Part shown: one piece after another, positions 35,145-44,586 of the stretch
How positions within the stretch are numbered: the stretch's first letter is position 1
Layout of the letters: every line of letters begins with the position of its first letter
DNA from: Bordetella parapertussis
Lineage (GTDB): Bacteria > Pseudomonadota > Gammaproteobacteria > Burkholderiales > Casimicrobiaceae
Assembly (NCBI GenBank): GCA_943331295.2
Contig: CALQLA020000020.1
Coordinates: 20,718 to 84,717, forward strand
Direction: 5' to 3'
DNA length: 64,000 nucleotides
Program-made: the position numbers and the translations under genes
The notes under the pieces: model-generated
What the model was told of the DNA's origin: nothing
Database searches by the model: none
The model's input: the letters and a program-made list of their open reading frames with translations, nothing else

Positions 35145-35621
35145 ATGACTGACAGCGTGTTAGCGATGCTACAGCGGCACCCGTTCCTGGGAGAATTCCA
35201 GGCCCAGCACGTCCAGACGCTTGCGACGTTGGCCACCCGGGCCCGCTTCGCGAAGGACCAGGTCATCTTCCGCGAAGGCGATGAGTGCTCCGATTTCTAT
35301 CTGATCGCGTCCGGGCTGATCGCGCTCGAGATCGAGGCCCCGGGGCAGACCTACCGGGTGCAGACGCTTTCCGCCGGGCACGAGCTGGGGTGGTCGGCGG
35401 TGTTGATGGGCAGCGGGAAGCACTTCCAGGCCCGGGCGCTCGACCCCGTCGACGCGCTGGCCTTCCACGGCGGTGACCTGCTGGCGACCTGCAAGCGCGA
35501 TCCGCAGTTCGGCTTCGTCTTCATGCACCGGCTGCTGGCCCTGGTGGCGGAACGGCTGCAGGCGACGAGGTTGCAGCTGCTCGACATGCATTCGCCGGTC
35601 GCCAAGCGCGCCGGGATGTAA
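35145..35621 (+). CDS. Cyclic-nucleotide-binding domain protein
   Basis: A 158-residue single cNMP-binding (CAP_ED) domain. It shows VIFREGDECSDFYLIASGLI and LSAGHELGWSAVLMGSGKHF, the double-stranded beta-helix and phosphate-cassette area. No helix-turn-helix follows, so it is not a CRP/FNR regulator; the C-terminus is a single helix (HRLLALVAERLQATRLQLLD). It may be a redox- or ligand-responsive partner of another protein. It follows malic enzyme by 110 bases and may share its transcript. Confidence 0.82.
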   Translation: MTDSVLAMLQRHPFLGEFQAQHVQTLATLATRARFAKDQVIFREGDECSDFYLIASGLIALEIEAPGQTYRVQTLSAGHELGWSAVLMGSGKHFQARALDPVDALAFHGGDLLATCKRDPQFGFVFMHRLLALVAERLQATRLQLLDMHSPVAKRAGM

Positions 35622-35627
35622 GTCGCT

Positions 35628-35668
35628 GCGCGCCCCAGCCGCGCGCAACGGTGCGGGCCGGGGCGCGC
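35628..35668. terminator. Possible hairpin between convergent cNMP-protein gene and nuoN
   Basis: GCGCGCCCC (35628-35636) pairs exactly with GGGGCGCGC (35660-35668) around a 23-base loop. It sits seven bases after the cNMP-protein stop and 93 bases from the nuoN stop on the other strand. There is no T-run. It is a candidate transcription end for one or both units. Confidence 0.35.
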
Positions 35669-35760
35669 GTGCGCCGCGCCTCGCACCGATTTCGCCGCAC
35701 TGATTGCGCCGGAAGCCGCCGGGGCCCGCGTTTGCCTGCCCGCCCGTTGCGGCCGGCCCG

Positions 35761-37146
35761 CTACAGCCGCCCGATCACCCAGCCCGGGAACACCGCGAGC
35801 ACGATCGCCATGGCGACGCAGAGCGCGCCCGCCCCCAGTGCCATCGCGCCGGGCGCGCCGCGCACGGCATTCGTGTCCTCGGCACTCATGAACAGGATCT
35901 GGATCACCCGCAGGTAGAAGTAGATGCCGAGGTAGCTGCCGACAAGGCCGAGCACGGCATAGGTCGTGTAGCCAGCGGCCATCACGTTGCGGAAGATCAG
36001 GAATTTGGCGATGAATCCGGGCAGCGGCGGCAGGCCCGCGAGCGAGAACATGGCGACGGCGATCAGCACAGCCGAGACCGGCCGGCGATGGTAAAGGCCC
36101 TTCAGGTTGTCCAGGCGATCGCGGGCAGCGTCGTCCTCGTGCCTGGGAAGCGCGGCGAATGCGAGCAGGTTCATTGCGCCGTAGGCGATGACATAGAAGA
36201 GCACCGCCTGGAAGCGTCCCGCGGGGTCGCCGAGGAAAGCGTAGAACAGGTATCCCGCGTGCGCGATCGACGAGTACGCGATCATGCGCCGGAAGCTCTG
36301 CTGCCGCATCGCGGCGAGGTTGCCCCAGACGATCGAGAGCAGCGGCAGCAACGCGATGAGTTCGGTGACCGACCCCGAGGTCGTGGCGGCACCGAACATC
36401 CGCACTGCCGCCAGCAGCACGCCCGCCTTGACGACGGTCGCCATGTACGCGGTGACCGGGATCGCGGCCGCCTCGTACGCGTCCGGCGCCCAGGCGTGGA
36501 ACGGCACGATCGCCGCCTTCAGGAAGAACGCCACGATGATCAGCACCACCGCCATGCGCGTCATCGCGTCGGTCGCGGCCAGTGCATCGGCGAAGCCGGC
36601 CAGTGCCAGCGACCCGGTGCCGCCGTACAGCAGCGAAACGCCCATCAACAGCGTCGCCGTGGCGGTCCCGCCCAGCACCAGGTACTTCAGCGCCGCCTCC
36701 GCGCTGGCCGGGCGGCGATAGGCGAGCACCACCAGCGCATAGAGCGGGAGCGACATCAGCTCGAGGCCGATGAACAGCGTGAGGAAACTGTCGGCGGACA
36801 GCAGCAGGCAAACGCCGTACAACGAGGAGAGCAGCAGGATGTGGAACTGCCGCTGGGCGGCCTCCTCGAAGGACATCAGCACGACCGGGATCGCCAGCGC
36901 GAGGACGACGAATTTCGCGAGCAGCGCCGATGGGTCGACCGAGAATTGGCCGGGGAACGCGTCCCAGGCATAGCCCTGCCAGCACAGCCAGAGCGCCAGC
37001 GCGGCGCCGAGCGCCAGCGCCGCCAGCGACACGCCCAGTGCGCGCTCCTCGCGGCTCGCGCCGATTTCCTGCAGGATCAGCACGACGATGCCGGCGAGCA
37101 GCACCGTCTCGGGCAGCATCGCGAGCAGCACATTGCTCCAGTTCAT
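35761..37146 (-). CDS. nuoN: NADH-quinone oxidoreductase subunit N
   Basis: A 461-residue antiporter-like proton-pumping subunit of complex I with about 14 helices. It starts MNWSNVLLAMLPETVLLAGI, has the proton-path Glu and Lys helices (HILLLSSLYGVCLLLSADSF and AFFLKAAIVPFHAWAPDAYE), and the broken-helix segment RQQSFRRMIAYSSIAHAGYL. It is the last gene of the nuoA-N operon and overlaps nuoM by four bases. Confidence 0.95.
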   Translation of the reverse strand: MNWSNVLLAMLPETVLLAGIVVLILQEIGASREERALGVSLAALALGAALALWLCWQGYAWDAFPGQFSVDPSALLAKFVVLALAIPVVLMSFEEAAQRQFHILLLSSLYGVCLLLSADSFLTLFIGLELMSLPLYALVVLAYRRPASAEAALKYLVLGGTATATLLMGVSLLYGGTGSLALAGFADALAATDAMTRMAVVLIIVAFFLKAAIVPFHAWAPDAYEAAAIPVTAYMATVVKAGVLLAAVRMFGAATTSGSVTELIALLPLLSIVWGNLAAMRQQSFRRMIAYSSIAHAGYLFYAFLGDPAGRFQAVLFYVIAYGAMNLLAFAALPRHEDDAARDRLDNLKGLYHRRPVSAVLIAVAMFSLAGLPPLPGFIAKFLIFRNVMAAGYTTYAVLGLVGSYLGIYFYLRVIQILFMSAEDTNAVRGAPGAMALGAGALCVAMAIVLAVFPGWVIGRL

Positions 37147-38735
37147 CGCGCACCCGCCTTCGCTTCGCCGGTGGCGTCCGGCGCCGGCCGGATGGCCGCG
37201 ACCGCGGGCGCACCGGTCCGGGTTTCCAGGACCAGTTGCCGGAAATGCCGGGCAGCCACTTCCGTCTTGCGCAGCGGCTCGGCCGGGAAGAGCCCGAGCC
37301 AGAAGACCGCGCCCATGATCGTCACCAGGATGAAGCGCTCACGCAGGTTGATGTCGCCCAATGGCTGGTGCGGCGCCTTGACCGGTCCGAACAGGAAGCG
37401 CTGCGCAAACCACAGCATGTACAGCGCACCGAGCACCACGCCGGCGATCGCGCTCGCGTTGATGAAAAGCGGATAGAACTCGCCGCGCCCGTAGGACGGC
37501 CAGGCCGAGCTGAACGCCCCCAGCAGCACCAGGAACTCGCCGGTGAATCCGCTGGTCGTGGGCAGGCCGATGGCGGCCAGCGTGAACACCACCACGAAGA
37601 CCGAATACACCGGCATGATCGACGCCAGTCCGCCGTAGGCCGCGAGTTCGCGGGTGTGGCAGCGCTCGTAGACCATGCCGACCAGCAGGAACAGCGCGCC
37701 GGCGACCAGCCCGTGGCTCACCATCTGCATCACCGCGCCCTGGATACCCAGCAGGTCGAGGCTGATCAGGCCCAGCATGACGAAGCCCAGGTGGCTGATC
37801 GACGAGTAGGCGATGATCTTCTTGATGTCGGTCTGCACCAGCGCGAGGCACGCGCCGTAGATGATGCTGACCACCGCCAGGGTCGAGATGACCGGTGCCA
37901 GCAGCCGCGTCGCGTCGGGGAACAGGGGGAACCCAAGTTTCATGAAACCGTACGTGCCCATCTTGAGCAGCACGCCGGCCAGGATCACCGAGCCGGCCGT
38001 CGGCGCCTCGACGTGGGCGTCCGGCAGCCAGGTGTGCAACGGGACGATCGGCACCTTGATCGCGAACGACAGGCCGAACGCGGCGAGCAGCAGCACCTGC
38101 ACGCGCAGCGGCAGCTGGGAGCGGTACAGGTCGGTGAAGGCGAACGAGGTCACGCCGGTCGTGGCGTCCAGCGACCAGACGAGGTAGATCAGCGCGGCCA
38201 GCATCAGGATGCTGCCGAACGCCGTGTACAGCACGAACTTGAAGGTGGCGTAGATCCGGCGCTCGCCGCCCCAGATGCCGATGATGAAGAACATCGGGAT
38301 CATCATCGCTTCCCAGAACAGGTAGAACAGGAACAGGTCCTGCGCGACGAACGCGCCGACCATCGCGAACTGGATCAGCAGCACCATCGCGTGGAAGAGC
38401 TTGACGTCCTGCCGGATCGCGGTGAGCGACCCCAGCACCACCAGCGGCCCGAGGAACGCGGTCAGCAGGACCAGCAGGAGGTTGTAGCCGTCCAGTCCGA
38501 TCCGGTACGCCACGCCCCAGTCGGCGATCCACGGCACCGTCGTCTCGAACTGCAGGCCCGTGGCGGCGGCGTCGAACCGCAGGTACAGGATCGCGGCCAG
38601 CACGAACTGGGCGAGCATGACCGCCAGCGTCACCAGCCGCACCGGCGCGTCCTGCTTCGGCGCCAGCGCGAACAGGACCAGCACGCCGGCGACCGGCAGC
38701 CACAGCACGAGGTTGAGGAGGCCAGCGTCAGCCAT
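37143..38735 (-). CDS. nuoM: NADH-quinone oxidoreductase subunit M
   Basis: A 530-residue antiporter-like subunit of complex I. Key stretches are LFYLFWEAMMIPMFFIIGIW with the proton-path Glu, FAIKVPIVPLHTWLPDAHVE, and QTDIKKIIAYSSISHLGFVM around the discontinuous helix. The C-terminus is rich in Ala/Pro and extends a little beyond the usual end. It overlaps nuoL by eight bases. Confidence 0.96.
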   Translation of the reverse strand: MADAGLLNLVLWLPVAGVLVLFALAPKQDAPVRLVTLAVMLAQFVLAAILYLRFDAAATGLQFETTVPWIADWGVAYRIGLDGYNLLLVLLTAFLGPLVVLGSLTAIRQDVKLFHAMVLLIQFAMVGAFVAQDLFLFYLFWEAMMIPMFFIIGIWGGERRIYATFKFVLYTAFGSILMLAALIYLVWSLDATTGVTSFAFTDLYRSQLPLRVQVLLLAAFGLSFAIKVPIVPLHTWLPDAHVEAPTAGSVILAGVLLKMGTYGFMKLGFPLFPDATRLLAPVISTLAVVSIIYGACLALVQTDIKKIIAYSSISHLGFVMLGLISLDLLGIQGAVMQMVSHGLVAGALFLLVGMVYERCHTRELAAYGGLASIMPVYSVFVVVFTLAAIGLPTTSGFTGEFLVLLGAFSSAWPSYGRGEFYPLFINASAIAGVVLGALYMLWFAQRFLFGPVKAPHQPLGDINLRERFILVTIMGAVFWLGLFPAEPLRKTEVAARHFRQLVLETRTGAPAVAAIRPAPDATGEAKAGAR

Positions 38736-40608
38736 GGCGCCAACTCCAGGCCAGCGTGACGATGAGTCCGACCAGCGCCAGCAGCGCGTACCGGTGCAGG
38801 TTGCCGTTCTGCACCCGCCCGAGAACGCCCGCGGTGCGCTTGCCCAGCGCCGCCATGCCGTCGAGTGAGCCGTCGATCAGCGCCCGGTCGCCCAGTCGCA
38901 GAAAGACGTGGTCGGAGACCCAGACCAGCGGCCGGGTGATGAAGCGATCGTAGGCCTCGTCGACGAAGTACTTGCCGGAGAGCAGCGTGTGCAGGCCGGC
39001 GAACTGCCGCCCTGCCCGCTCGGCGCGCGCAGCGGCGCCGCCGAACATGAACGCGGCGCCCAGCACGCCGATCACCGCCAGGACCACCGATACGACCACA
39101 AGCGTGTGCTCCAGATGCCCGATCGCCTCGGGTACCGGCGGCAACGGCAGCAGCGCTTCGAGGAAGTGCGGGATCGGCAGGAAACCGCCGACCGCCGAGA
39201 GCACGGCCAGCACGATCAGCACGCCGGTCATCGCCGGCGGCGACTCGTGGACATGGTGCTCGGTTTCCGCGCTCATCCGCGACGCGCCGAAGAACGTGAG
39301 CCACAGCAGCCGGAACATGTAGAACGACGTGATCAGCGCCGTGCCCGCCGCCACCGAGTAGAGCAACGTCGAGCCGCCGCGGCTGCTCGCGAAGGCGAAC
39401 CAGAGGATCTCGTCCTTCGAGAAGAACCCGGACAGCGGCGGCAGCCCGGCGATGGCCGCGGTCGCGACCGCGAAGGCGAAGAAGGTCACCGGAATCCGCC
39501 GCGCGAGCCCGCCCATCTTGCGGATATCCTGCTCCCCGCCGAGCGCGTGGATCACGCTGCCGGCCGACAGGAACAGGCAGGCCTTGAAGAACGCGTGCGT
39601 GACGAGGTGGAAGATCGCGACCCCGTAGGCGCCCACGCCCAGCGCCACGAACATGAAGCCCAGCTGCGAGATGGTGGAATACGCGAGAACCTTCTTGATG
39701 TCGGTCTGCACGACCGCGATCGTCGCCGCGAAGAACGCGGTGGCGACGCCGATTCCCGCGACCAGCGCGCTGGCCTCCGGCGCGTGCAGGTAGATCCCCG
39801 ACAGCCGGGCGACCAGGTACACCCCCGCCGTCACCATCGTCGCCGCGTGGATCAGCGCCGACACCGGGGTCGGGCCTGCCATGGCGTCCGGCAGCCACAC
39901 GTGCAGCGGAATCTGCGCCGATTTGCCGGTCGCTCCGATGAACAGCAGTATCCCCACCAGGCTCGCCGACACCGCCGGCGCCGGACCGCTCAGGAACGCG
40001 GTGTTGATCGTTACCATGTCCAGCGTGCCGAACGCCTGGAACAGCACGAACATGCCGAGCAGGAAGCCGGCGTCGCCGACCCGGTTGGTGATGAAGGCCT
40101 TCTTGCCCGCGCGGGCCTTGTCCGGGTCCTCGAACCAGAAGCCGATCAGCAGGTAGGACGCGAGCCCCACCCCCTCCCAGCCGACGAACAGGACCAGCAG
40201 CGACTTGCCCAGCACCAGCATCAGCATGAAGAACAGGAACAGGTTCAGATACGCGAAGTAGCGGGCGTAGCTCTTGTCCTCCTTCATGTAGCCGATCGAG
40301 TAGATGTGGATCAGCGAGCCGACCCCGGTCACGACCAGCGCCATGACCGCGGTGAGCCGGTCGAAATAGAAGGCGATCTCGAAGGGGTGGGTGGTGCCGA
40401 GCACCCAGGTGTAGGCGACCTCGGTGACGGGCGCGCCGCCCGGGGCCGTGAGGCCGAGGAAAGCCTGCACCACCAGGACGAAGGCGAGGATGGGCATCCC
40501 GCAGGCGACGACCGACACGAAGCGTTTGCCCAGCTGCCTGCCGAAGAGGCCGTTGAGCAGGAAGCCTGCCAACGGCAGCGCAACGATCAGGCCGAGCGCG
40601 TGTCGCAT
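38728..40608 (-). CDS. nuoL: NADH-quinone oxidoreductase subunit L
   Basis: A 626-residue subunit with about 16 helices and the long lateral amphipathic helix at the C-terminus, which couples the distal proton channels. It has LFVGWEGVGLASYLLIGFWF, QIPLHVWLPDAMAGPTPVSA and QTDIKKVLAYSTISQLGFMF. It starts MRHALGLIVALPLAGFLLNG, three bases after nuoK. Everything expected of NuoL is present. Confidence 0.96.
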   Translation of the reverse strand: MRHALGLIVALPLAGFLLNGLFGRQLGKRFVSVVACGMPILAFVLVVQAFLGLTAPGGAPVTEVAYTWVLGTTHPFEIAFYFDRLTAVMALVVTGVGSLIHIYSIGYMKEDKSYARYFAYLNLFLFFMLMLVLGKSLLVLFVGWEGVGLASYLLIGFWFEDPDKARAGKKAFITNRVGDAGFLLGMFVLFQAFGTLDMVTINTAFLSGPAPAVSASLVGILLFIGATGKSAQIPLHVWLPDAMAGPTPVSALIHAATMVTAGVYLVARLSGIYLHAPEASALVAGIGVATAFFAATIAVVQTDIKKVLAYSTISQLGFMFVALGVGAYGVAIFHLVTHAFFKACLFLSAGSVIHALGGEQDIRKMGGLARRIPVTFFAFAVATAAIAGLPPLSGFFSKDEILWFAFASSRGGSTLLYSVAAGTALITSFYMFRLLWLTFFGASRMSAETEHHVHESPPAMTGVLIVLAVLSAVGGFLPIPHFLEALLPLPPVPEAIGHLEHTLVVVSVVLAVIGVLGAAFMFGGAAARAERAGRQFAGLHTLLSGKYFVDEAYDRFITRPLVWVSDHVFLRLGDRALIDGSLDGMAALGKRTAGVLGRVQNGNLHRYALLALVGLIVTLAWSWRHG

Positions 40609-40611
40609 CGC

Positions 40612-40914
40612 TTATCCTTTCAGGTCGACGTAGGCGTCGAGGTCCAGCGCGTGCTTCTGCCGCACCAGCAGCAGCACGATGGGGATGGCGATGGCGATCT
40701 CGGCGGTCGCGACCACGAAGACCAGGAACACCAGCACGGCGCCCGCCGAGGCGCCGGTCTGCTGGGCAAAGGCCACGAGGCTCAGGTTCACGCCGTTGAG
40801 CATCAGTTCCATGCACATCAGCATCACCAGCACGTTGCGCCGGACGATGACCCCGACCAGCCCCAGCGCGAACAGCGCGAAGGCGACCGCCAGCAAGAAC
40901 TGCAGCTTATCCAT
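40612..40914 (-). CDS. nuoK: NADH-quinone oxidoreductase subunit K
   Basis: A 100-residue three-helix subunit in the membrane arm. It shows RNVLVMLMCMELMLNGVNLS with the conserved membrane Glu, and FVVATAEIAIAIPIVLLLVR with the second. Its start overlaps the nuoJ stop by eight bases. Length and sequence are standard. Confidence 0.96.
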   Translation of the reverse strand: MDKLQFLLAVAFALFALGLVGVIVRRNVLVMLMCMELMLNGVNLSLVAFAQQTGASAGAVLVFLVFVVATAEIAIAIPIVLLLVRQKHALDLDAYVDLKG

Positions 40915-41410
40915 GCTTGCGCCGTCCGATCTGCAGCACCGCCAGCGCGGCGACCACGGCGGCGACCAGCAGGACCGACGCCAGTTCGAAATGCAGCCAG
41001 TAGTGGGACAGGAATTCCAGCGAGAACTCCTTCACGCCGAACAGCGTGCCCGCCGCCCCCGCGGGCTCGCCCCGTGTGTGCCAGAGCCCGTGGCCGATGA
41101 TCGCCAGGAACGCCACGAGGCCGATCACGCCCGGTATCAGCAGCCGCGAGAAGCGCCCGGTGTACGAGCGGTCGCGAACGTCGAGCAGCATGATCGCGTA
41201 GACCATGAACACCATCACCGCACCGACGTAGATCAGCACCTGGAACACGGCGATCACGTGCACCGACAGCAGCGCGTAGACGCCGGCGAGCGAGATCATG
41301 CTGGCGACCAGCGCCAGCGCGACCCGCATCGGGTGGCGCAGCACGAGCATCAGCGCCGCCGCGCCCAGCGCGGTGAGCGCGAACAGGTAGAGCAGCGCGG
41401 TCTCGATCAT
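40907..41410 (-). CDS. nuoJ: NADH-quinone oxidoreductase subunit J
   Basis: A 167-residue five-helix membrane subunit. The start is MIETALLYLFALTALGAAAL at 41410; the longer open frame upstream is a shadow of nuoI. AVFQVLIYVGAVMVFMVYAI contains the pi-bulge helix TM3 that transmits conformational change. It overlaps the nuoI stop by four bases. At 167 residues it is shorter than many betaproteobacterial NuoJ (about 200), lacking part of the C-terminal tail. Confidence 0.94.
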   Translation of the reverse strand: MIETALLYLFALTALGAAALMLVLRHPMRVALALVASMISLAGVYALLSVHVIAVFQVLIYVGAVMVFMVYAIMLLDVRDRSYTGRFSRLLIPGVIGLVAFLAIIGHGLWHTRGEPAGAAGTLFGVKEFSLEFLSHYWLHFELASVLLVAAVVAALAVLQIGRRKHG

Positions 41411-42009
41411 TCGGCACCTCGCGCGCCGCCGGTCGCCGGCTTCGGGGGATACGGCTTCGCCACGTCGCTCTGCGGCTTCCAGTGCAGCAGCTCGTCGAGC
41501 GACAGCCAGAGCCGGTCGCGATCGTGGGTCGGGAGATCCGGCACTTCCTTGACCATGCGGATGGCGTCCTCGGGGCAGGCTTCGACGCACAGGCCGCAGA
41601 AGACGCAACGGGAGTAGTCGATGGTGAAGGCGACCGGGAACTTCGGGTGCGCCGGATCGTCCGGGTCGAAGCCGGCCTCGATCTCGATCACCTTGGCCGG
41701 GCACACCGTCGCGCACATGTTGCAGGCGACGCACTGCGGGCTGCCGTCCGGCCGCTGCGTCAGGACGTGCTTGCCGCGGTTGCGCTCGGCGTAGTCGACG
41801 CGGGTTTCCTCGGGGTAGTAGGTGGTGAGCGCGCCCTTGCGGAACGTCATCCACTTCCACATGTTGCGCAGGAACACGCCGCCGGTGATGCCGAGCCCCC
41901 GCAGGATCTCGAACAGGTACGCCCGCTCCCACCACGACATCGTGGGCTCGTTCCAGTACCGCTTGCGGACGTAGGGTTTCCGGGTCACGGGCGGAGTCTC
42001 AGAGGGCAC
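41407..42009 (-). CDS. nuoI: NADH-quinone oxidoreductase subunit I
   Basis: A 200-residue peripheral-arm subunit carrying two [4Fe-4S] clusters (N6a, N6b). The motifs are CVACNMCATVCPAKVIEIEA and CVFCGLCVEACPEDAIRMVK. It is longer than the usual 162 residues, with an N-terminal extension (MPSETPPVTRKPYVRK) and a Pro-rich C-terminal tail. An internal ATG (MSWWERAYLF) would give a protein closer to the common length. It overlaps nuoH by eleven bases. Confidence 0.94.
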   Translation of the reverse strand: MPSETPPVTRKPYVRKRYWNEPTMSWWERAYLFEILRGLGITGGVFLRNMWKWMTFRKGALTTYYPEETRVDYAERNRGKHVLTQRPDGSPQCVACNMCATVCPAKVIEIEAGFDPDDPAHPKFPVAFTIDYSRCVFCGLCVEACPEDAIRMVKEVPDLPTHDRDRLWLSLDELLHWKPQSDVAKPYPPKPATGGARGAE

Positions 42010-43150
42010 GCAGGAGCCAGATCGCGACGACGGTCACGGTCAGGTTGGCGAGAGCCAGAGGGAACATGAACTTCCAGGCGAAGGTCAGCAGCTGGTCGTA
42101 GCGGAAGCGCGGCAGCGACCAGCGCACCAGGATCTGGAAGCTGCACACCAGCAGCACCTTGGCCAGGAACACGACCAGCTGCGTGACCACCACCGCCCAA
42201 TGCGGGAGCGCGACCGTTTGCCCGCCCGGCAGCGAGAAGCCGGCATCGGTCATGAACGGAAGGTTGTAGCCGCCGAGGAAAAGCGCGGTGAACAGCGCGC
42301 CGATGATCGCGATCTCGATGAACTCGGCGAACATGAACAACCCCATCTTCATGGCGCTGTACTCGGTGTAGTAGCCGGCGATCAGCTCCGACTCCGCCTC
42401 CGGCAGGTCGAACGGTATCCGCTTGTTCTCGGCGATCGCCGCGGTCATGAACAGGATGGCCGCGAACGGCTGGTAGACGATGCCCCAGGCGGGCAGGGCG
42501 CCCAGTGCCACCCCCGACTGCTGCTGCGCGATCGCCGTCAGGTCCACCGTGCCGTAAAGCAGGATCAGCCCCAGCACCGTGAGGCCCATGATCAGCTCGT
42601 AGGAGATCATCTGCGAGCCCGCGCGCAGCGCGCCCAGCATCGAGAACTTGTTCGACGACGACCAGCCGGCCAGCATCGTGCCGATGATGGTCAGCCCGCC
42701 GAAGGCGAACACCACCAGCAGCCCGGCATCGAGGTTCGCGATCTGCAGCGCGTAGTGGCGATCGCCGAACCAGTTGGCGATGGCGGGAATGCCCTGGAAC
42801 AGCGTCGCGGGCACCAGCACGCCGCCGAACGGAATGACGGCGAACACCAGCAGCACCGGCGTGAACACGATCCACGGCCCCAGTGCGTAGGCCACGCGGT
42901 CGTAGGATTGCGGCCTGAAGTCCTCCTTCAGCATCATCTTGAGACCGTCGGCCAATCCGTGGAACAGCCCCAGCCAGATCAGCTTGATCTGCGTGAACGG
43001 AAGCCGGACGTACGCACGGTTGGCGCCAATCCGGTCGGCCATGACCGCCGCCTGCTTGCGCTCGACCCAGGTCAGCACGGTGCCGAACAGCAGCAACACG
43101 CCGACGGCGTAGCCGATGAACACCAGTTCGACGACCAGGTCCTGGATCAT
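41999..43150 (-). CDS. nuoH: NADH-quinone oxidoreductase subunit H
   Basis: A 383-residue eight-helix membrane subunit forming the quinone chamber. It starts MIQDLVVELVFIGYAVGVLL and carries the conserved loop VERKQAAVMADRIGANRAY, the charged quinone-site segment YYTEYSAMKMGLFMFAEFIE, and KIPFDLPEAES-type ENKRIPFDLPEAESELIAGY. It is 30-40 residues longer than E. coli NuoH. The start overlaps the nuoG stop. Confidence 0.95.
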   Translation of the reverse strand: MIQDLVVELVFIGYAVGVLLLFGTVLTWVERKQAAVMADRIGANRAYVRLPFTQIKLIWLGLFHGLADGLKMMLKEDFRPQSYDRVAYALGPWIVFTPVLLVFAVIPFGGVLVPATLFQGIPAIANWFGDRHYALQIANLDAGLLVVFAFGGLTIIGTMLAGWSSSNKFSMLGALRAGSQMISYELIMGLTVLGLILLYGTVDLTAIAQQQSGVALGALPAWGIVYQPFAAILFMTAAIAENKRIPFDLPEAESELIAGYYTEYSAMKMGLFMFAEFIEIAIIGALFTALFLGGYNLPFMTDAGFSLPGGQTVALPHWAVVVTQLVVFLAKVLLVCSFQILVRWSLPRFRYDQLLTFAWKFMFPLALANLTVTVVAIWLLRAL

Positions 43151-44586
43151 GTGACGGGAACCGCCGAAGGGGCGAGCGCGCCGAACAGCGTCGCGGCGTC
43201 GGCCACCGTGGGCGGCTTCGGGAAGCACGCGGCGAACGCGCTGACGGTGCCTTCGCAATTCGTGTAATGGCCGGCGCGCTCGGTCTGGATGCTGAGCGGG
43301 ATGAAGACGTCGGCTGCCGCGTTCTCGGCGGCCTGCCAGGCGTCGAGGTAGATGACCCGCGCGCCTGCCGGCACGCGCGCGAAGTCGAAACCCGCGCCCC
43401 AGACCAGCACGAGGTCGGTCGTCGCGGGAATCGCCGCGGCGCTGTCCGTCTGCGCGAACAGCGCGCGGGCACCGGCGGTGTTGGGGTTCTTGTCGGGCCG
43501 GATCAGCAGGTCGTCCTCGACCAATTCACCCGGCTGCGGACGGCAGTCGGTCTTGACCACGGTGGCGAAGCGCGAGCCGAACTGCTGCTGGAAGGCGGCC
43601 AGTTCCTCGTTCGAGCCCCAGTTGGACACGAGCGCGACCCGCTGCTGCGCCGCGTCGATCAGGCGGCGAGCCGCGGCGATCGCCGCCGCCATCTCGACGG
43701 GCACGCCCTTCAGCAACGGCGCCAGCGCCCGCGGGCGCTCGAACAGCGCCACCAGATCGCGGGCCTTGTTGCAGATCCACGGTCCATTGACTTCGGCGTT
43801 CTCCAGCGGCGTCACGCGCTCGATGCGCAGGTTCTGCTTCGGGTCGAGGCCCTGGAACTTCCACTCGACCTTGCGATGCCACAGCTTGACAGTGCAGCCG
43901 CGTTCGCAGCCCGGGCAGACCGAGGGCGTCGGCTCCAGGTACCAGACCCGCGACCTGTACAGGAACGACCTCGACAGCAGCGCGCCGACCGGGCAGATGT
44001 CGACGATGTTGTCCGAGTACGGGTCGGCGTCCAGCGGATGATCCTCGGCCGCGCGAACCAGCGACGCGTCGCCGCGCTGCACGATGCCGAGCGCGTGCGA
44101 CTTCGAGACCTCGTGGGTGAAGCGGACACAGCGCGAGCACAGCACGCAGCGCTCGTTGTCGAGGATGATCCGGTCGGACAGCGGGTGGAACTTGGTGGCG
44201 CGCACCTTCGGGTCGCAGGACTGCGAGCGCTCGCCGTTGTACTGGTAGTGATAGTCCTGCAGCCTGCACTCGCCGGCCTTGTCGCAGATGCCGCAGTCGA
44301 CCGGGTGGTTGAGCGTCATCAGCTGCATGATCGACTTGCGGTACTCCCGCACCTTCGGCGAGTCGGTCAGCACGCGCAGACCGTCGCTGACCGGCATGTT
44401 GCAGGCGATCTCGACCCAGCTGCGGTCCTCGACCTGGATCGCGCAGACCCGGCAGTTGCCGGCCACCGACAGCTCCGGATGCCAGCAGATGTGGGGGATC
44501 TCGACGCCGTTGGCGCGGGCGACCTCGATCACCGTCTGGTCGCGCTCCGCCGCGTAGGGCTTCCCGTCTATGAAGATCTGCGGCAT
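43147..44586 (-). CDS. nuoG: NADH-quinone oxidoreductase subunit G, short form
   Basis: A 479-residue Fe-S subunit of the peripheral arm. N-terminal [2Fe-2S] ligands are Cys34, Cys45, Cys48 and Cys62. The N5 site is HPVDCGICDKAGECRLQD, N4 is CVLCSRCVRFTHE with CPVGAL, and the extra N7-type motif CPGCERGC...ICNKARD is present. Most NuoG proteins are about 690-900 residues, because a large molybdopterin-oxidoreductase-like domain follows; here only about 220 residues remain (ALVSNWGSNEELAAFQQQ onward) before an orderly end. The frame is clean, so this looks like a natural short NuoG rather than a break. It overlaps nuoF by 19 bases. Confidence 0.92.
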   Translation of the reverse strand: MPQIFIDGKPYAAERDQTVIEVARANGVEIPHICWHPELSVAGNCRVCAIQVEDRSWVEIACNMPVSDGLRVLTDSPKVREYRKSIMQLMTLNHPVDCGICDKAGECRLQDYHYQYNGERSQSCDPKVRATKFHPLSDRIILDNERCVLCSRCVRFTHEVSKSHALGIVQRGDASLVRAAEDHPLDADPYSDNIVDICPVGALLSRSFLYRSRVWYLEPTPSVCPGCERGCTVKLWHRKVEWKFQGLDPKQNLRIERVTPLENAEVNGPWICNKARDLVALFERPRALAPLLKGVPVEMAAAIAAARRLIDAAQQRVALVSNWGSNEELAAFQQQFGSRFATVVKTDCRPQPGELVEDDLLIRPDKNPNTAGARALFAQTDSAAAIPATTDLVLVWGAGFDFARVPAGARVIYLDAWQAAENAAADVFIPLSIQTERAGHYTNCEGTVSAFAACFPKPPTVADAATLFGALAPSAVPVT

